DNA of 64,000 nt from Tritonibacter aquimaris (GTDB taxonomy: Bacteria > Pseudomonadota > Alphaproteobacteria > Rhodobacterales > Rhodobacteraceae): assembly GCF_009617595.1 (NCBI RefSeq), contig NZ_WIXK01000001.1, positions 372,001 to 436,000 of the forward strand, in the 5' to 3' direction. Within the stretch, counting starts at the first letter, position 1. Each line of letters begins with the position of its first letter. Of this stretch, positions 34,220 through 43,835 are shown piece by piece. A program made the translations under genes and the position numbers. The notes below the pieces were generated by a model. It had not been told where the DNA came from and made no database searches. It worked only from the letters and a program-made list of their open reading frames with translations.

Positions 34220-35596
34220 ATGAAGGTAATCATCTGCGGCGCGGGTCAGGTGGGGTGGCAGATCGCCCGTCATTTGTCCGGCGAACACAACGATGTGACC
34301 GTCGTCGATAGCAACCCCGAGCTGGTCCGTCTGGCCACTGATACGCTGGATGTTCAAGGGATTGCGGGCTTTGCTTCATACCCGGATGTCTTGGATCGTG
34401 CGGGCGCGCGGGATGCGGATATGGTGATTGCCGCCACCCATTCCGATGAGGTCAATATGGTGGTGTGCCAGGTGGCGCATTCGGTGTTTTCAATCCAGCG
34501 CAAGATCGCGCGGTTGCGGGCCAAAAGCTATCTGCATGCAATTTATACCGATCTGTATCGCCGCGATCACCTGCCGATTGATGTGGTGATCAGCCCCGAG
34601 CGCGAAGTTGCTGCGGCCGCGATGCTGCGTCTGTCGGCGCCCGCGGCCTTTGATATTGAGACCTTCATGGAAGGCAAAGCGCAGCTGCTGGGGATCCAGA
34701 TCGAAGAGGATTGCCCCATTGTCAACACGCCGCTGCGTCAGCTGAGCGATCTGTTTTCCACCCTGCGTGCAATTGTGGTGGGGATCCGCCGCGACGGCAG
34801 CCTGTTTGCGCCAGAGCCGGGCGATCAGGTGTTTGTGGGCGATGCCTGCTATGTGTTTTGCCATTCAGATGACGTGAGCCGCACCATCGAAGTGTTTGGT
34901 AAGAAAGAAAAACGTCAAGATCGCGTTGTGCTTGTTGGCGGCGGCAACGTGGGGCTTGAAGTGGCCAAGGCGCTGGAAGGACGTGAATCGCGCGTCCGCG
35001 CCAAGGTGATTGAGAAGAACCGTAAATCCGCGGAACACGCGGCTGAGGCGCTGGAGCGTACCATTGTTTTGAATGGTGACGGGCTTGATCGTAATCTGAT
35101 GTCTGAGGCGGGGATTGAACGCGCCGATGCCATGCTTGCGGTGACGGACGACGATAAAACCAACCTGCTGGCGGCGGTGCGGGCCAAGGCGCAGGGCTGT
35201 CCATTTGCCATAGCGCTGATCAATGATCCAACCCTGGTGCCGCTGACCAATCACCTGGGTATTGACGCCTATATTAACCCGCGCGCAACCACCGTAAGTT
35301 CGATCCTACGCCATATTCGTTATGGCCGGGTGCGTCAGGTCTATTCGCTCGGCGATGCCGAAGCCGAGATGATCGAGGCGCAGGTGCTATCGACCTCACC
35401 GATTGCGGGCAAAGCCATTCGTGAGATCGACTTCCCCGAAGGGGCATTGGTGGGGGGCATTGTCAAAGGTGATAAGCTGTTGCGCCCACGTGGCGATCTG
35501 CGCATCGAAGAAGGGGATGTGATCGCGATTTTTGCCGTGTCCAGCGACGTGCCCGAAGTCGAACGGCTGCTGCAAGTTTCAATCGACTATTTCTAG
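34220..35596 (+). CDS. trkA: Trk potassium uptake regulatory subunit TrkA
   Basis: A 458-aa peripheral membrane protein made of two tandem RCK halves. The first NAD-binding fold begins MKVIICGAGQVGWQIARHL, the second VVLVGGGNVGLEVAKAL near residue 232, each followed by an RCK_C domain. TrkA binds NAD(H) or ATP and gates the TrkH channel on the cytoplasmic face. The ATG at 34220 starts the Rossmann fold exactly. trkH follows one base after the stop, so the two are an operon. Confidence 0.96.
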   Translation: MKVIICGAGQVGWQIARHLSGEHNDVTVVDSNPELVRLATDTLDVQGIAGFASYPDVLDRAGARDADMVIAATHSDEVNMVVCQVAHSVFSIQRKIARLRAKSYLHAIYTDLYRRDHLPIDVVISPEREVAAAAMLRLSAPAAFDIETFMEGKAQLLGIQIEEDCPIVNTPLRQLSDLFSTLRAIVVGIRRDGSLFAPEPGDQVFVGDACYVFCHSDDVSRTIEVFGKKEKRQDRVVLVGGGNVGLEVAKALEGRESRVRAKVIEKNRKSAEHAAEALERTIVLNGDGLDRNLMSEAGIERADAMLAVTDDDKTNLLAAVRAKAQGCPFAIALINDPTLVPLTNHLGIDAYINPRATTVSSILRHIRYGRVRQVYSLGDAEAEMIEAQVLSTSPIAGKAIREIDFPEGALVGGIVKGDKLLRPRGDLRIEEGDVIAIFAVSSDVPEVERLLQVSIDYF

Positions 35597-35597
35597 C

Positions 35598-37133
35598 ATG
35601 AAACGGCGGGTCCCCAAAAAAACGCGTGGTATTTTGCGACTGCCGCTGTTTCTGCTGATCTGGGGCATTGCCTCATTGGCGATGTGGGTGCCTGCTGTTC
35701 ATGCGCTGGTTCTGAATGATCACCCCAGCTCGCAGAGCTTTTTTTACGCAGGCGTTGTGGGGCTGATGCTGGTCACAATGATTGGCCTGTCGATGGGCAA
35801 CCGGGTGCCACAATATGGCATGCCGGGGCAGTTGCTTTCCTTGCTTGCAACCTTTGTTGTGCTGCCGGTTTTTCTGGCTATTCCCGTGTCAGATGCGCTG
35901 GGTAATACTCGGTTTTTGAACGCTTATTTTGATATGGTGAGTTCGGTCACCACCACCGGGGCTGCGATTTTTGGCGATGGCGACCGGCTGCCGCCAAGCG
36001 TGCATCTGTGGCGGGGGCTTGTGGCCTGGCTGGGGGGGCTGTTGATGCTGATTGCGGCAGCGGCCGTGCTGGCGCCCTTGTCGCTTGGTGGCTTTGAGGT
36101 GACGGCACGCGGTGCTCAGGGCAGCGGCACAATCTCGCGCCAGATGGAACGCAGTGATCCGCGCAGGCATCTGGTGTTTGTTTTCAAAAATATCGCGCCG
36201 ATCTATGTGGGGCTGACGGCGGCCCTATGGGTGCTGTTGCTGATCACCGGAGGCGGGCTGACCACCTCTGCCATTCACGCCATGTCGGTGATGTCGACCT
36301 CGGGGATTTCGCCCGTGGGCGGGGTGGAAAACGCCCAAAGCGGCCTTGGCGGTGAGATGATCATGTTTTTGTTCATGTTCTTTGCGCTGTCCCGGCTGAC
36401 GTTTTCCTCTGACACCTTGAGCAGTGAAACCCGCCATCTGGAAGAGGATCCAGAATTTCGCATGGGGGTTATGCTGGTGATTGCGGTGCCTTTGATGCTA
36501 TTTTTGCGCCATTGGGTTGCCGCGCTTGAGGTGGATGCAAGTGCCGATCTCTACAGCGCGATTGGTGCGCTTTGGGGCAGCGTGTTCACGGTCTTGTCGT
36601 TTCTGAGCACAACCGGGTTTGAAAGCGCCCATTGGGGGGCAGCGCAGGATTGGTCGGGCCTGGAAACACCGGGCATGATCCTGATGGGGATGGCGATGAT
36701 TGGTGGAGGTGTTGCCACCACAGCCGGCGGGGTGAAACTTTTGCGGGTTTTTGCGCTTTATCTCAATGGGGTTAGGGAGATGGAACGCCTTGTTCATCCG
36801 TCATCTCTGAGCGGTGCAAACCGGTTTACCAAGCGGATCCAGCGTGATGGGGCCTATGTGGCCTGGATCTTTTTCATGCTGTTTGCGCTGTCTCTGGCCG
36901 TGATTGCCACCGCGTTTTCGGCGGTTGGATCGGATTTCGAAGAGGCGATGATCCTTGCGGTTGCGAGCCTGTCAACCACCGGCCCGCTGACCCAGATTGC
37001 GGGCGGTGAGGCGATTGAACTGGTGCTGTTGTCACCCGCGGCAAAATTGATCCTATGTGTTGCCATGGTGCTTGGCCGGCTGGAAACTTTGGCTTTCATC
37101 GCGCTTTTGTCACCCAAGCTCTGGCGCGGCTAA
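35598..37133 (+). CDS. trkH: Trk potassium transporter, channel subunit TrkH
   Basis: A 511-aa inner-membrane protein with about ten hydrophobic helices and the four pore loops of the TrkH/KtrB family (for example SSVTTTGAAI, MSTSGISP, LSTTGFES, LSTTGPLT), each contributing a glycine or equivalent to the K+ filter. It takes up potassium driven by the proton gradient, regulated by TrkA, which is encoded immediately upstream. Confidence 0.95.
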   Translation: MKRRVPKKTRGILRLPLFLLIWGIASLAMWVPAVHALVLNDHPSSQSFFYAGVVGLMLVTMIGLSMGNRVPQYGMPGQLLSLLATFVVLPVFLAIPVSDALGNTRFLNAYFDMVSSVTTTGAAIFGDGDRLPPSVHLWRGLVAWLGGLLMLIAAAAVLAPLSLGGFEVTARGAQGSGTISRQMERSDPRRHLVFVFKNIAPIYVGLTAALWVLLLITGGGLTTSAIHAMSVMSTSGISPVGGVENAQSGLGGEMIMFLFMFFALSRLTFSSDTLSSETRHLEEDPEFRMGVMLVIAVPLMLFLRHWVAALEVDASADLYSAIGALWGSVFTVLSFLSTTGFESAHWGAAQDWSGLETPGMILMGMAMIGGGVATTAGGVKLLRVFALYLNGVREMERLVHPSSLSGANRFTKRIQRDGAYVAWIFFMLFALSLAVIATAFSAVGSDFEEAMILAVASLSTTGPLTQIAGGEAIELVLLSPAAKLILCVAMVLGRLETLAFIALLSPKLWRG

Positions 37134-37139
37134 ACAATC

Positions 37140-37151
37140 ATGGTTAACCAT
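37140..37151. promoter_or_regulatory. Palindrome ATGGTTAACCAT ahead of hfq
   Basis: A 12-bp perfect palindrome six bases behind the trkH stop and 115 bases ahead of the hfq start. It contains TTAACCAT on both strands, the half-site sequence reported for CtrA in Caulobacter. Whether CtrA binds here is inference. Confidence 0.35.
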
Positions 37152-37266
37152 ATGGTGTATGAGACATTTTCTGGTGGAAACTCCTGCCGTCTGCGTCCAT
37201 ACTAGCTAGAAACCAGGCGCGTTGGTCCGCAGCGCGTGGCACAAGAACAAAAGCGAGATAATAAAA

Positions 37267-37506
37267 ATGGCTTCGGACAGACAGAATCTTCAGGACGCAT
37301 TCCTGAATCATGTTCGCAAAACCAAAGTTCCCGTGACAATCTTTCTTATCAACGGTGTGAAGCTTCAGGGAGTGATCACCTGGTTTGATAATTTCTGCGT
37401 GTTGCTGCGCCGGGATGGTCAATCGCAGCTTGTTTATAAACATGCGATTTCGACCATTATGCCATCGCAGCCGATCAGCCTGTATGAAGGTGAAGACGCC
37501 TCTTGA
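37267..37506 (+). CDS. hfq: RNA chaperone Hfq
   Basis: A 79-aa Hfq with the Sm1 motif ([30 protein letters not shown]) and Sm2 motif ([12 protein letters not shown]), forming the hexameric ring that pairs small RNAs with mRNA. The C-terminal tail is short, as usual in alphaproteobacteria. The ATG at 37267 is the family start; the frame extends to 37222. The stop overlaps the hflX start (TGATG), so hflX is translationally coupled. Confidence 0.97.
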
Positions 37507-38777
37507 TGGAACACGACAGGAAGCGCACCCGGGCCTGGGTGCTGCATCCGGATATCAAATCTGAACAGGCGCGGCGGGATCCTGCCGCTGCGCTCGAAGA
37601 AGCAGTTTCCCTTGCCAAGGCTTTGCCCGATCTTGATGTGATCGGCTCTCAAGTTGTGCGCTTGCCCAAGGCACAGCCAGGGATGCTGTTTGGCTCCGGT
37701 AAAATCGAAGAGCTGGCGCAGCAGCTTAAGGGTGATGAGATCGAGCTGGTGCTGATCGACGGCCCGGTGACACCCGTGCAGCAGCGCAATCTGGAAAAAG
37801 CCTGGAAAGTAAAGATCCTGGACCGCACCGGGCTGATTTTGGAGATCTTTTCCGATCGCGCCCGCACCCGTGAAGGGGTGCTGCAGGTTGAGATGGCCGC
37901 GCTTAGCTATCAGCGGACCCGGCTGGTACGAGCCTGGACCCACCTGGAACGGCAACGGGGTGGTCTTGGCTTTGTTGGGGGTCCCGGTGAGACTCAGATC
38001 GAAGCAGACCGTCGCGCCATTGATGATCAATTGGTGCGTCTGCGCCGTCAGCTGGAAAAAGTGGTAAAAACCCGCACGCTGCACCGCGCCGCCCGTGCCA
38101 AAGTGCCTTATCCAATTGTGGCGCTGGTGGGTTATACCAACGCTGGAAAATCCACATTGTTCAACCGGTTGACCGGGGCGGACGTGATGGCAAAAGACAT
38201 GCTTTTTGCCACGCTGGATCCCACCATGCGCCGGGTTGAGCTGGTTGATGGGCCTGAAATCATCCTGTCTGACACCGTGGGTTTCATATCTGATCTGCCA
38301 ACCGAGCTGGTGGCGTCGTTTCGTGCCACACTCGAAGAGGTGCTGGCGGCTGATGTGATCTTGCACGTGCGCGACATCAGCCATGAAGAGACGGTCACCC
38401 AATCTGAGGATGTTCACGCGATCCTGAATTCGCTTGGTGTGGATGAAAACCGCACCATGATCGAGGTCTGGAACAAGATCGATCAACTGGATCCGGATGA
38501 GCGCGACGCGCGTCGTGATCGCGCGGCGCGTGAAGAGGGTATTCATGCGATTTCGGCGATCACCGGCGAGGGGCTGCAAGGGCTTCTGGATGAGATTGCG
38601 CTGCATTTGCAGGGAAAACGTTTCGAGGAGACCCTCGAACTTGCATTTTCGCAAGGTCGCGCCCGCGCCTGGCTGTTTGAACAGGATGTTGTGCAATCTG
38701 AAGAGCAGGGTGAAAACGGGTTTTCTGTGACGGTCCATTGGACCGAAAAGCAAAAAGCCCAGTTCAAAAAGCTTTAA
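37506..38777 (+). CDS. hflX: Ribosome-associated GTPase HflX
   Basis: A 423-aa GTPase. The N-terminal HflX domain (SQVVRLPKAQPGMLFGSGKIEEL, DGPVTPVQQRNLEKAW) is followed by a helical linker and the G domain with G1 GYTNAGKST, G3 DTVGF and G4 NKID. HflX splits stalled or idle 70S ribosomes, notably in stress. It follows hfq with a one-base overlap, the conserved hfq-hflX arrangement. It converges with overlap on the esterase gene. Confidence 0.95.
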   Translation: MEHDRKRTRAWVLHPDIKSEQARRDPAAALEEAVSLAKALPDLDVIGSQVVRLPKAQPGMLFGSGKIEELAQQLKGDEIELVLIDGPVTPVQQRNLEKAWKVKILDRTGLILEIFSDRARTREGVLQVEMAALSYQRTRLVRAWTHLERQRGGLGFVGGPGETQIEADRRAIDDQLVRLRRQLEKVVKTRTLHRAARAKVPYPIVALVGYTNAGKSTLFNRLTGADVMAKDMLFATLDPTMRRVELVDGPEIILSDTVGFISDLPTELVASFRATLEEVLAADVILHVRDISHEETVTQSEDVHAILNSLGVDENRTMIEVWNKIDQLDPDERDARRDRAAREEGIHAISAITGEGLQGLLDEIALHLQGKRFEETLELAFSQGRARAWLFEQDVVQSEEQGENGFSVTVHWTEKQKAQFKKL

Positions 38778-39586
38778 CGCGGCAGCTGGTCGAACCAACG
38801 CCAGCTGTCGTGGGCAATCTGCGGCCCGATTTCATAAAACCAATGGGTGTGATTGGGGATCACATTGACTGTGACCACATGGCCTGCGCGGGCCATGGCA
38901 CGGCCAGTGGCTTCGGCGTTTTCGACAGAAAAGATGTGATCCTGATCACCCAGATAGATGCGGAAGGGTTTGCCCTGCGCATTGGGGAGAATATCTGAGG
39001 CTTGCGCATTGCCGCCATGTACCGCGGCGGCGCGCCAGGGCCCCTCCAGCCGATTATTCATCCAGTTTGCCATCAATGCTCCGCTGGAATGGCCAAACAG
39101 ATAGATCCGGTTGCGATCGACCGGTCGGTTCCGCTCCAGCGCGGCGAGCATGATGTCAAAATCCAGTTGGTCAAAATCCTGAAGTTGCCAGTTTTTGCCG
39201 CCAGTGTTTGGCGCTAGCAGCAAAATGTCGTTTTGCTGCGCAACTTCTTTCCACATATCAATCATCGACAGGCCAGAGCGGCCCGCGCCGTGAAACAGGA
39301 TCACCAAAGGTGCAGCTGTACTGCCAGAGGGCGCGAATTGATACCAATTTCGGCTGCCGGACGCCTGGCGTTTTGCAATGGATCGCGCGGCTTTTGAGGG
39401 TTCATAGGCATATTCACGCAAAACCTTGCCGCGCAGTGTGTTGCGCGAAACTGTGGCATAGCCGCCTTCGGGAACGGGGCTTGTTGGGGCTACAGCAAAG
39501 GGCTGGCGGGCCTCAGGTTCTCCCAAGAAAACAGCAATCCCGATCAAACCAATCAGCAGCAAAACCACAAGGACAAGACGCGACAT
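38774..39586 (-). CDS. Exported alpha/beta hydrolase, PHB-depolymerase/esterase-like
   Basis: A 270-aa protein with an N-terminal hydrophobic helix (residues 3-21) that is a signal or anchor. The hydrolase domain has VILFHGAGRSG (oxyanion region), the nucleophile serine in FGHSSGALMANW, an aspartate in YLGDQDHIF and the histidine in NHTHWFYE, so the triad looks complete. The pattern resembles LpqC/esterase-PHB depolymerases that act on polyester or feruloyl esters. The product stays near or outside the inner membrane. It overlaps the hflX end by 4 bases and lies 38 bases downstream of the acylase gene, so the two minus-strand genes may form an operon. Confidence 0.8.
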   Translation of the reverse strand: MSRLVLVVLLLIGLIGIAVFLGEPEARQPFAVAPTSPVPEGGYATVSRNTLRGKVLREYAYEPSKAARSIAKRQASGSRNWYQFAPSGSTAAPLVILFHGAGRSGLSMIDMWKEVAQQNDILLLAPNTGGKNWQLQDFDQLDFDIMLAALERNRPVDRNRIYLFGHSSGALMANWMNNRLEGPWRAAAVHGGNAQASDILPNAQGKPFRIYLGDQDHIFSVENAEATGRAMARAGHVVTVNVIPNHTHWFYEIGPQIAHDSWRWFDQLPR

Positions 39587-39624
39587 GTTCAGACCTCAGG
39601 GAGAACGTGGCGCGATTTGCACCA

Positions 39625-42090
39625 CTATTGCGGGAGTATCCGTGTAATACCAACTGCCGCTGCGCGTGCAAGTTCTTCGTCAAGTGACATTGGAATATAT
39701 TCACCGCGGCGCCAGAGCTGGGCCTGATCGTCATAATAGCGCGACAGGAAATGGCCGGACTGCCCCGTGGAAATCACAAAAACAGAGCTGTCGGGATCGG
39801 CAAAATCATAAACACCGCGATAGCCAGAGGCGTGGATGTTGGTGAACGGATCGCGCCCCTCAGCAGAGGTGAGCCCGCGTTGCAGAGTATTGTCACCGCC
39901 GCTGGTGGATTGGCGAATATTGACAAAATAGCGCAGGATCGGAATGCCGCCGAGGGCCTCGTGCCGGTGAAGCGCCTGATGGGCATCGCCCCAGCGCAGG
40001 GATTCCAACGCGGTGCCGTAACGCTCTTCGATCCAGAGGATGGCATCATCCAGCGCCAGACGGGAAATATCGGCGCAGCTTTCTTTCAGCGCGCTTTGGT
40101 GAATGTCGCACCAGGCCGATGCCCCATCAATATCGCGGAACACCCGTTCTAGAAACAGGGGCTCAACCCGAGAATATTCAAAGGCCAACGGGCCAAGATC
40201 ATCTTCGATCAGGCGTTTTTGCAAAGCACGCACCCAAGCCGCATAAAGCAGCGGTTCGGGTAGGTGTTCGTTCATTTCGCCATTCCATTGCGCCAGCAGA
40301 TCAAGCGCAATTCTGCGCTGGCGGGCGGGGGTGCCTTCGGGGGCGGCTTCACCGGTGAACCAGAGATCGGCCCCAATCAGCGGCAGCAAGGTGCGTGCGG
40401 CAAAGGAAACCGTGTCTTGTTGCGCCTCAATGAAACTGTCACGGGTGTGCACTTCGCGCGATTGCATCAGCCGTTGCCAGCGGTTGATCCGCTGCGCATC
40501 GCCCCAATCAAACGATACGTGGTTGGGGAAGGGGCGATCCACCATCTTGTTGTTTGTATTGCCCAAAATGCCGCCGATGGGATTGCGAAACACCGGATTG
40601 GCCGCATAGGGCGCGCGGCCCTGCCAGCGGTTGTCGCGCAGCCAACCGGGGCTAGGCAGGCGGCCCTGGCTTTGATGGCGGCTGCTGCGTTGCGGCAGCG
40701 CGCCGATGGTTTTCATCGCGATATGGGTTTCATCTGCCAGTACCAGATTGAACGAGGGCGCAACAAAGGGTTCGGCCGCTTTGATGGCGTCTTCTACCGA
40801 CTGGCTGCGCATCAGGTCCTGTGCGGCTGTAAGGCTGGCGTCTGCGGGGCTCAATGCGCTCCAGGCCAAGCTGACCACATGACCGGGCGGGGTGATATCT
40901 GCGAGGTTTGCCATGCCGCCGGGCAATACCGGGCCGTTTTCGCTCCATCGCAGGGTGACGGTGACGGGGGCGCTGTCTTTGACATTGATGATCGCGCGGC
41001 GGGTCTGAAAAGGTTTGAAGCCGCTTGGGGTCAGGTATTCTTCAGTGTTTTCCGGGTTCAGCTGTTCGATGAACAGATCCTGCACATCCGCAAAGGATGC
41101 AGTGATACCCCAGCCCAGCCCATCCGAACGACCAGAAAGAACCGCGGGGATGCCCGGCAATGTGGCACCAATGATGCCGCCGGTGCCAAGCTCAAGCCGG
41201 GCCAGATACCATGAGGTTGGCGCGGCGAGCATGGAATGCGGATCATTGGCGAGCAGCGTGCCCGCAGTGGTGGAGCGTTCAGGCGCGGCGGCCCATGCGT
41301 TTGAAGCGCCACCAAAGCCAAGTTGTGCCAGCGGATGCGGCAGCGGCTGCGTTGTGGAGTGCGCAAGTTTCACCACATCCGGAAACAGGGCGCTGTATTC
41401 TGGCAGGGTTGAAAGGCCCTTGCCGGGAGCATCGGGCAAGATGTCGACCAGTCGATCCTGGTTATCAAGTGCAAGCGACGTGCGGGTGCGCAGGATCTCG
41501 CTTTGCATATGGGTGGCGGACTGCACTGCAAGGAGTTTCAAAAGCGCAATACTGTCAGCAGGTTGCCAGGGTGCGATTGGGGCAGGAAACAGGAACATCT
41601 CTGGTGCGCCCCGACCCAGAGCGCGGTCGTTTACCTCGGTAAGGCGGGCGTTGACCCCGGCGGAATAGGCCCGCAGCGCTGCCAGGGTGTTTTCTGACTG
41701 GCTGGCAACCGATCTTTGCGCCAGACGGTAGATATCAAGGCGGCGCATCAAAATGTCAGATTCCACTGCACGAGGGCCGAATGCCTCGGCCAGACGCCCC
41801 TGTGCGGTGCGGCGCAGCACTGTCATTTGCCACAGGCGATCCTGCGCATGCGCATAGCCAAGCCCGAAATACACATCCTCGTCACTGGCGCCAAAACTGC
41901 CAAAAACATGGGGCACATTGGCATTGTCGCGCACAATTTCTATGGGCGCGGATGGGCCGGGCAGGGTGATTTCTTTGTCATATTCCGGCAGCGATTGCGA
42001 GGCGAGAAAATAGACCACAATGACTGCAAGCAGGGCGAAAAGAACGCTGAACGCGGTGAGCCGCAGCAGCCAGTTAACAAGTCGTGCCAT
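39625..42090 (-). CDS. Penicillin acylase family Ntn-hydrolase
   Basis: An 821-aa exported protein. A membrane segment at residues 8-30 is followed by the alpha chain, a spacer and the beta chain, whose new N-terminal nucleophile is Ser263 in GFGGASNAWA. Proteins of this family cleave themselves and hydrolyse amide bonds in substrates such as penicillin G or acyl-homoserine lactones; AHL acylases (PvdQ/QuiP type) are common in roseobacters but the substrate cannot be read here. ATG 42090 starts just before the hydrophobic segment; the frame is open to 42138. The divergent dehydrogenase gene starts 101 bases away. Confidence 0.88.
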   Translation of the reverse strand: MARLVNWLLRLTAFSVLFALLAVIVVYFLASQSLPEYDKEITLPGPSAPIEIVRDNANVPHVFGSFGASDEDVYFGLGYAHAQDRLWQMTVLRRTAQGRLAEAFGPRAVESDILMRRLDIYRLAQRSVASQSENTLAALRAYSAGVNARLTEVNDRALGRGAPEMFLFPAPIAPWQPADSIALLKLLAVQSATHMQSEILRTRTSLALDNQDRLVDILPDAPGKGLSTLPEYSALFPDVVKLAHSTTQPLPHPLAQLGFGGASNAWAAAPERSTTAGTLLANDPHSMLAAPTSWYLARLELGTGGIIGATLPGIPAVLSGRSDGLGWGITASFADVQDLFIEQLNPENTEEYLTPSGFKPFQTRRAIINVKDSAPVTVTLRWSENGPVLPGGMANLADITPPGHVVSLAWSALSPADASLTAAQDLMRSQSVEDAIKAAEPFVAPSFNLVLADETHIAMKTIGALPQRSSRHQSQGRLPSPGWLRDNRWQGRAPYAANPVFRNPIGGILGNTNNKMVDRPFPNHVSFDWGDAQRINRWQRLMQSREVHTRDSFIEAQQDTVSFAARTLLPLIGADLWFTGEAAPEGTPARQRRIALDLLAQWNGEMNEHLPEPLLYAAWVRALQKRLIEDDLGPLAFEYSRVEPLFLERVFRDIDGASAWCDIHQSALKESCADISRLALDDAILWIEERYGTALESLRWGDAHQALHRHEALGGIPILRYFVNIRQSTSGGDNTLQRGLTSAEGRDPFTNIHASGYRGVYDFADPDSSVFVISTGQSGHFLSRYYDDQAQLWRRGEYIPMSLDEELARAAAVGITRILPQ

Positions 42091-42191
42091 GGATGCGTTG
42101 TGTCCTTGCCTTTGAGGGATTTCTTGCGCCTGCTGCATATGCTGGTAGGGTCAGCGCCAACATAAGGCAAGTCATTCGAAGGGAAAAGCAA

Positions 42192-43064
42192 ATGGCGAAG
42201 GTTGCATTTTTGGGGCTGGGGGTCATGGGGGCTCCGATGGCGGGGCATCTGCAAAAGGCGGGCCATGATGTGACGGTCTATAACCGCACCTCTGCAAAGG
42301 CTGAGGCCTGGGTAAACACCTATGGTGGCGCAATGGGCGCAACTCCGCGCGTGGCAGCTGAGGGTGCGGAATTTGTCATGTGTTGCGTGGGAAATGACGA
42401 TGATTTGCGCGCTGTATGCCTCGGCGATGACGGTGCTTTTGCGGCGATGGCGGCGGGTAGCGTGTTTGTGGATCACACCACAGTCTCAGCCCAAGTGACG
42501 CGCGAGCTGTATGACGCGGCCAAAGAGCGCGGCATTTTCTTTGTGGATGCGCCGGTGTCTGGTGGTCAGGCGGGCGCGGAAAATGGCGTATTGTCGGTGA
42601 TGTGCGGCGGAGATGCGCCTGCTTACGCGCGTGCAGAGCCCGTGATGGAGGCCTATTCACGTATCTGCCGCCGCATTGGGGACACCGGCGCGGGCCAGAT
42701 GACCAAGATGTGCAACCAGATTGCAATCGCCGGTCTGGTGCAGGGCCTGTCTGAATCGCTGCATTTTGCCGAGAAAGCCGGGCTGGATGGCCGCGCGGTG
42801 GTTGAAGTGATCTCGCAGGGCGCGGCGGGCAGCTGGCAGATGGCGAACCGGTTTGAGACCATGCTGGATGATCATTTTGAGCACGGTTTTGCGGTGGATT
42901 GGATGCGCAAGGATCTGGGCATCTGTCTGGATGCAGCTGATGAAAATGGCGCAAGCCTGCCGGTCACCGCACTGGTGGATCAGTATTATAAAGACGTGCA
43001 GAAAATGGGCGGCGGGCGTTGGGATACATCCAGCCTGTTCAAACGCCTGCGCAAGCTTGGATAA
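42192..43064 (+). CDS. Beta-hydroxyacid dehydrogenase (3-hydroxyisobutyrate dehydrogenase family)
   Basis: A 290-aa NAD(P)-dependent enzyme. The Rossmann motif is AFLGLGVMGAPMAGHL, the substrate motif FVDAPVSGGQAGAENGVLSVMCGG, and the catalytic lysine lies in TGAGQMTKMCNQ. Related enzymes oxidise 3-hydroxyisobutyrate or reduce tartronate or succinic semialdehyde. The cofactor loop (YNRTSAKAEAW, with Arg after Asn) suggests NADP, but this is weak. It begins after GGGAAAAG; a longer frame starts at 42084. A strong terminator follows. Confidence 0.88.
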   Translation: MAKVAFLGLGVMGAPMAGHLQKAGHDVTVYNRTSAKAEAWVNTYGGAMGATPRVAAEGAEFVMCCVGNDDDLRAVCLGDDGAFAAMAAGSVFVDHTTVSAQVTRELYDAAKERGIFFVDAPVSGGQAGAENGVLSVMCGGDAPAYARAEPVMEAYSRICRRIGDTGAGQMTKMCNQIAIAGLVQGLSESLHFAEKAGLDGRAVVEVISQGAAGSWQMANRFETMLDDHFEHGFAVDWMRKDLGICLDAADENGASLPVTALVDQYYKDVQKMGGGRWDTSSLFKRLRKLG

Positions 43065-43066
43065 GA

Positions 43067-43096
43067 AAAACGCCCCGGTTTTGGCCGGGGCGTTTT
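43067..43096. terminator. Terminator behind the dehydrogenase gene
   Basis: AAAACGCCCCGG (43067-43078) pairs with CCGGGGCGTTTT (43085-43096) across TTTTGG. The convergent SYLF gene ends 25 bases on, so both transcripts could use it. Confidence 0.9.
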
Positions 43097-43120
43097 CAAT
43101 TTAGGTTGATTTACACGCGC

Positions 43121-43696
43121 TTAGGGGATGATGCGTGTGTATTTGGTACCTTCCAGCGTGGCCCCAACGCGCAGACCAGCCTGGGCAAAGATCGCCGCCA
43201 GAATGGGTGATGTCAGCGTATTGGTGTCAGTGGCCAGCGCGTTGCCTTCGTTTTGGATGACATATTCCAGATCCGCGCCCGCAGCCCAACCAGAGGAACG
43301 GCGGAAATCTGACAGCGCGTCCTGTGTCATGAAGAACAGCACATGCGCATATTGCTGTGCGCCGATCTGCAGGCCCGCGTTGCCTTTTAGGGTGGAATAA
43401 TAATCGACGGTCACGTCATTGATGCGCAAGGCACCACGGCCAAAGGCCCCACCAAAGACAAAGCCTGCCTCGGTCACCAGAGGCATCACCAGCATGCCGG
43501 TTGCTTTATTCGCAAGATCGCGGGTGTTGGGGTAAAGGCTGTACATCTGTTGCAGGGTGGCATCCACCCGAGCATCGATTTTAGGGGCGTTGGAATTACC
43601 AACACCATTGCCGCAGGCTGCGGTGACACCAAGCCCGGCCAGTGCCCCGGCGGCAAAGCCACGGCGTGTCAAAGTGGAATTCTGATTACTGCTCAT
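43121..43696 (-). CDS. SYLF/Ysc84-domain lipid-binding protein, Tat-type lipoprotein
   Basis: A 191-aa protein with a twin-arginine signal (TRRGFAAGALAGLGVTAACG), the final Cys giving a lipobox-like end, so it is probably exported folded and lipidated. The mature domain is the SYLF (Ysc84) fold: GMLVMPLVTEAGFVFGGAFGRGALR, TVDYYSTLKGNAGLQIGAQ and LEYVIQNEG. SYLF proteins bind phospholipids in eukaryotes and are of unclear role in bacteria. It is a lone gene. Confidence 0.85.
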   Translation of the reverse strand: MSSNQNSTLTRRGFAAGALAGLGVTAACGNGVGNSNAPKIDARVDATLQQMYSLYPNTRDLANKATGMLVMPLVTEAGFVFGGAFGRGALRINDVTVDYYSTLKGNAGLQIGAQQYAHVLFFMTQDALSDFRRSSGWAAGADLEYVIQNEGNALATDTNTLTSPILAAIFAQAGLRVGATLEGTKYTRIIP

Positions 43697-43835
43697 ACTG
43701 TTGCCTGTCCTGTTTCAAGCATGGCCGTTCAAGCGGCCTTAAGCCGGTTTATACGCGCGTTTTTGCTGATTGTCATCCGCATCAATATTGAAACAGCAAT
43801 AATTTGCCCATGTTTGATGCGGATGGAGCTTGGGG

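Noticed and set aside
37434-38798. 454-codon minus-strand ORF opposite hflX
   Set aside because: Antisense of hflX, which has intact G1-G4 motifs.
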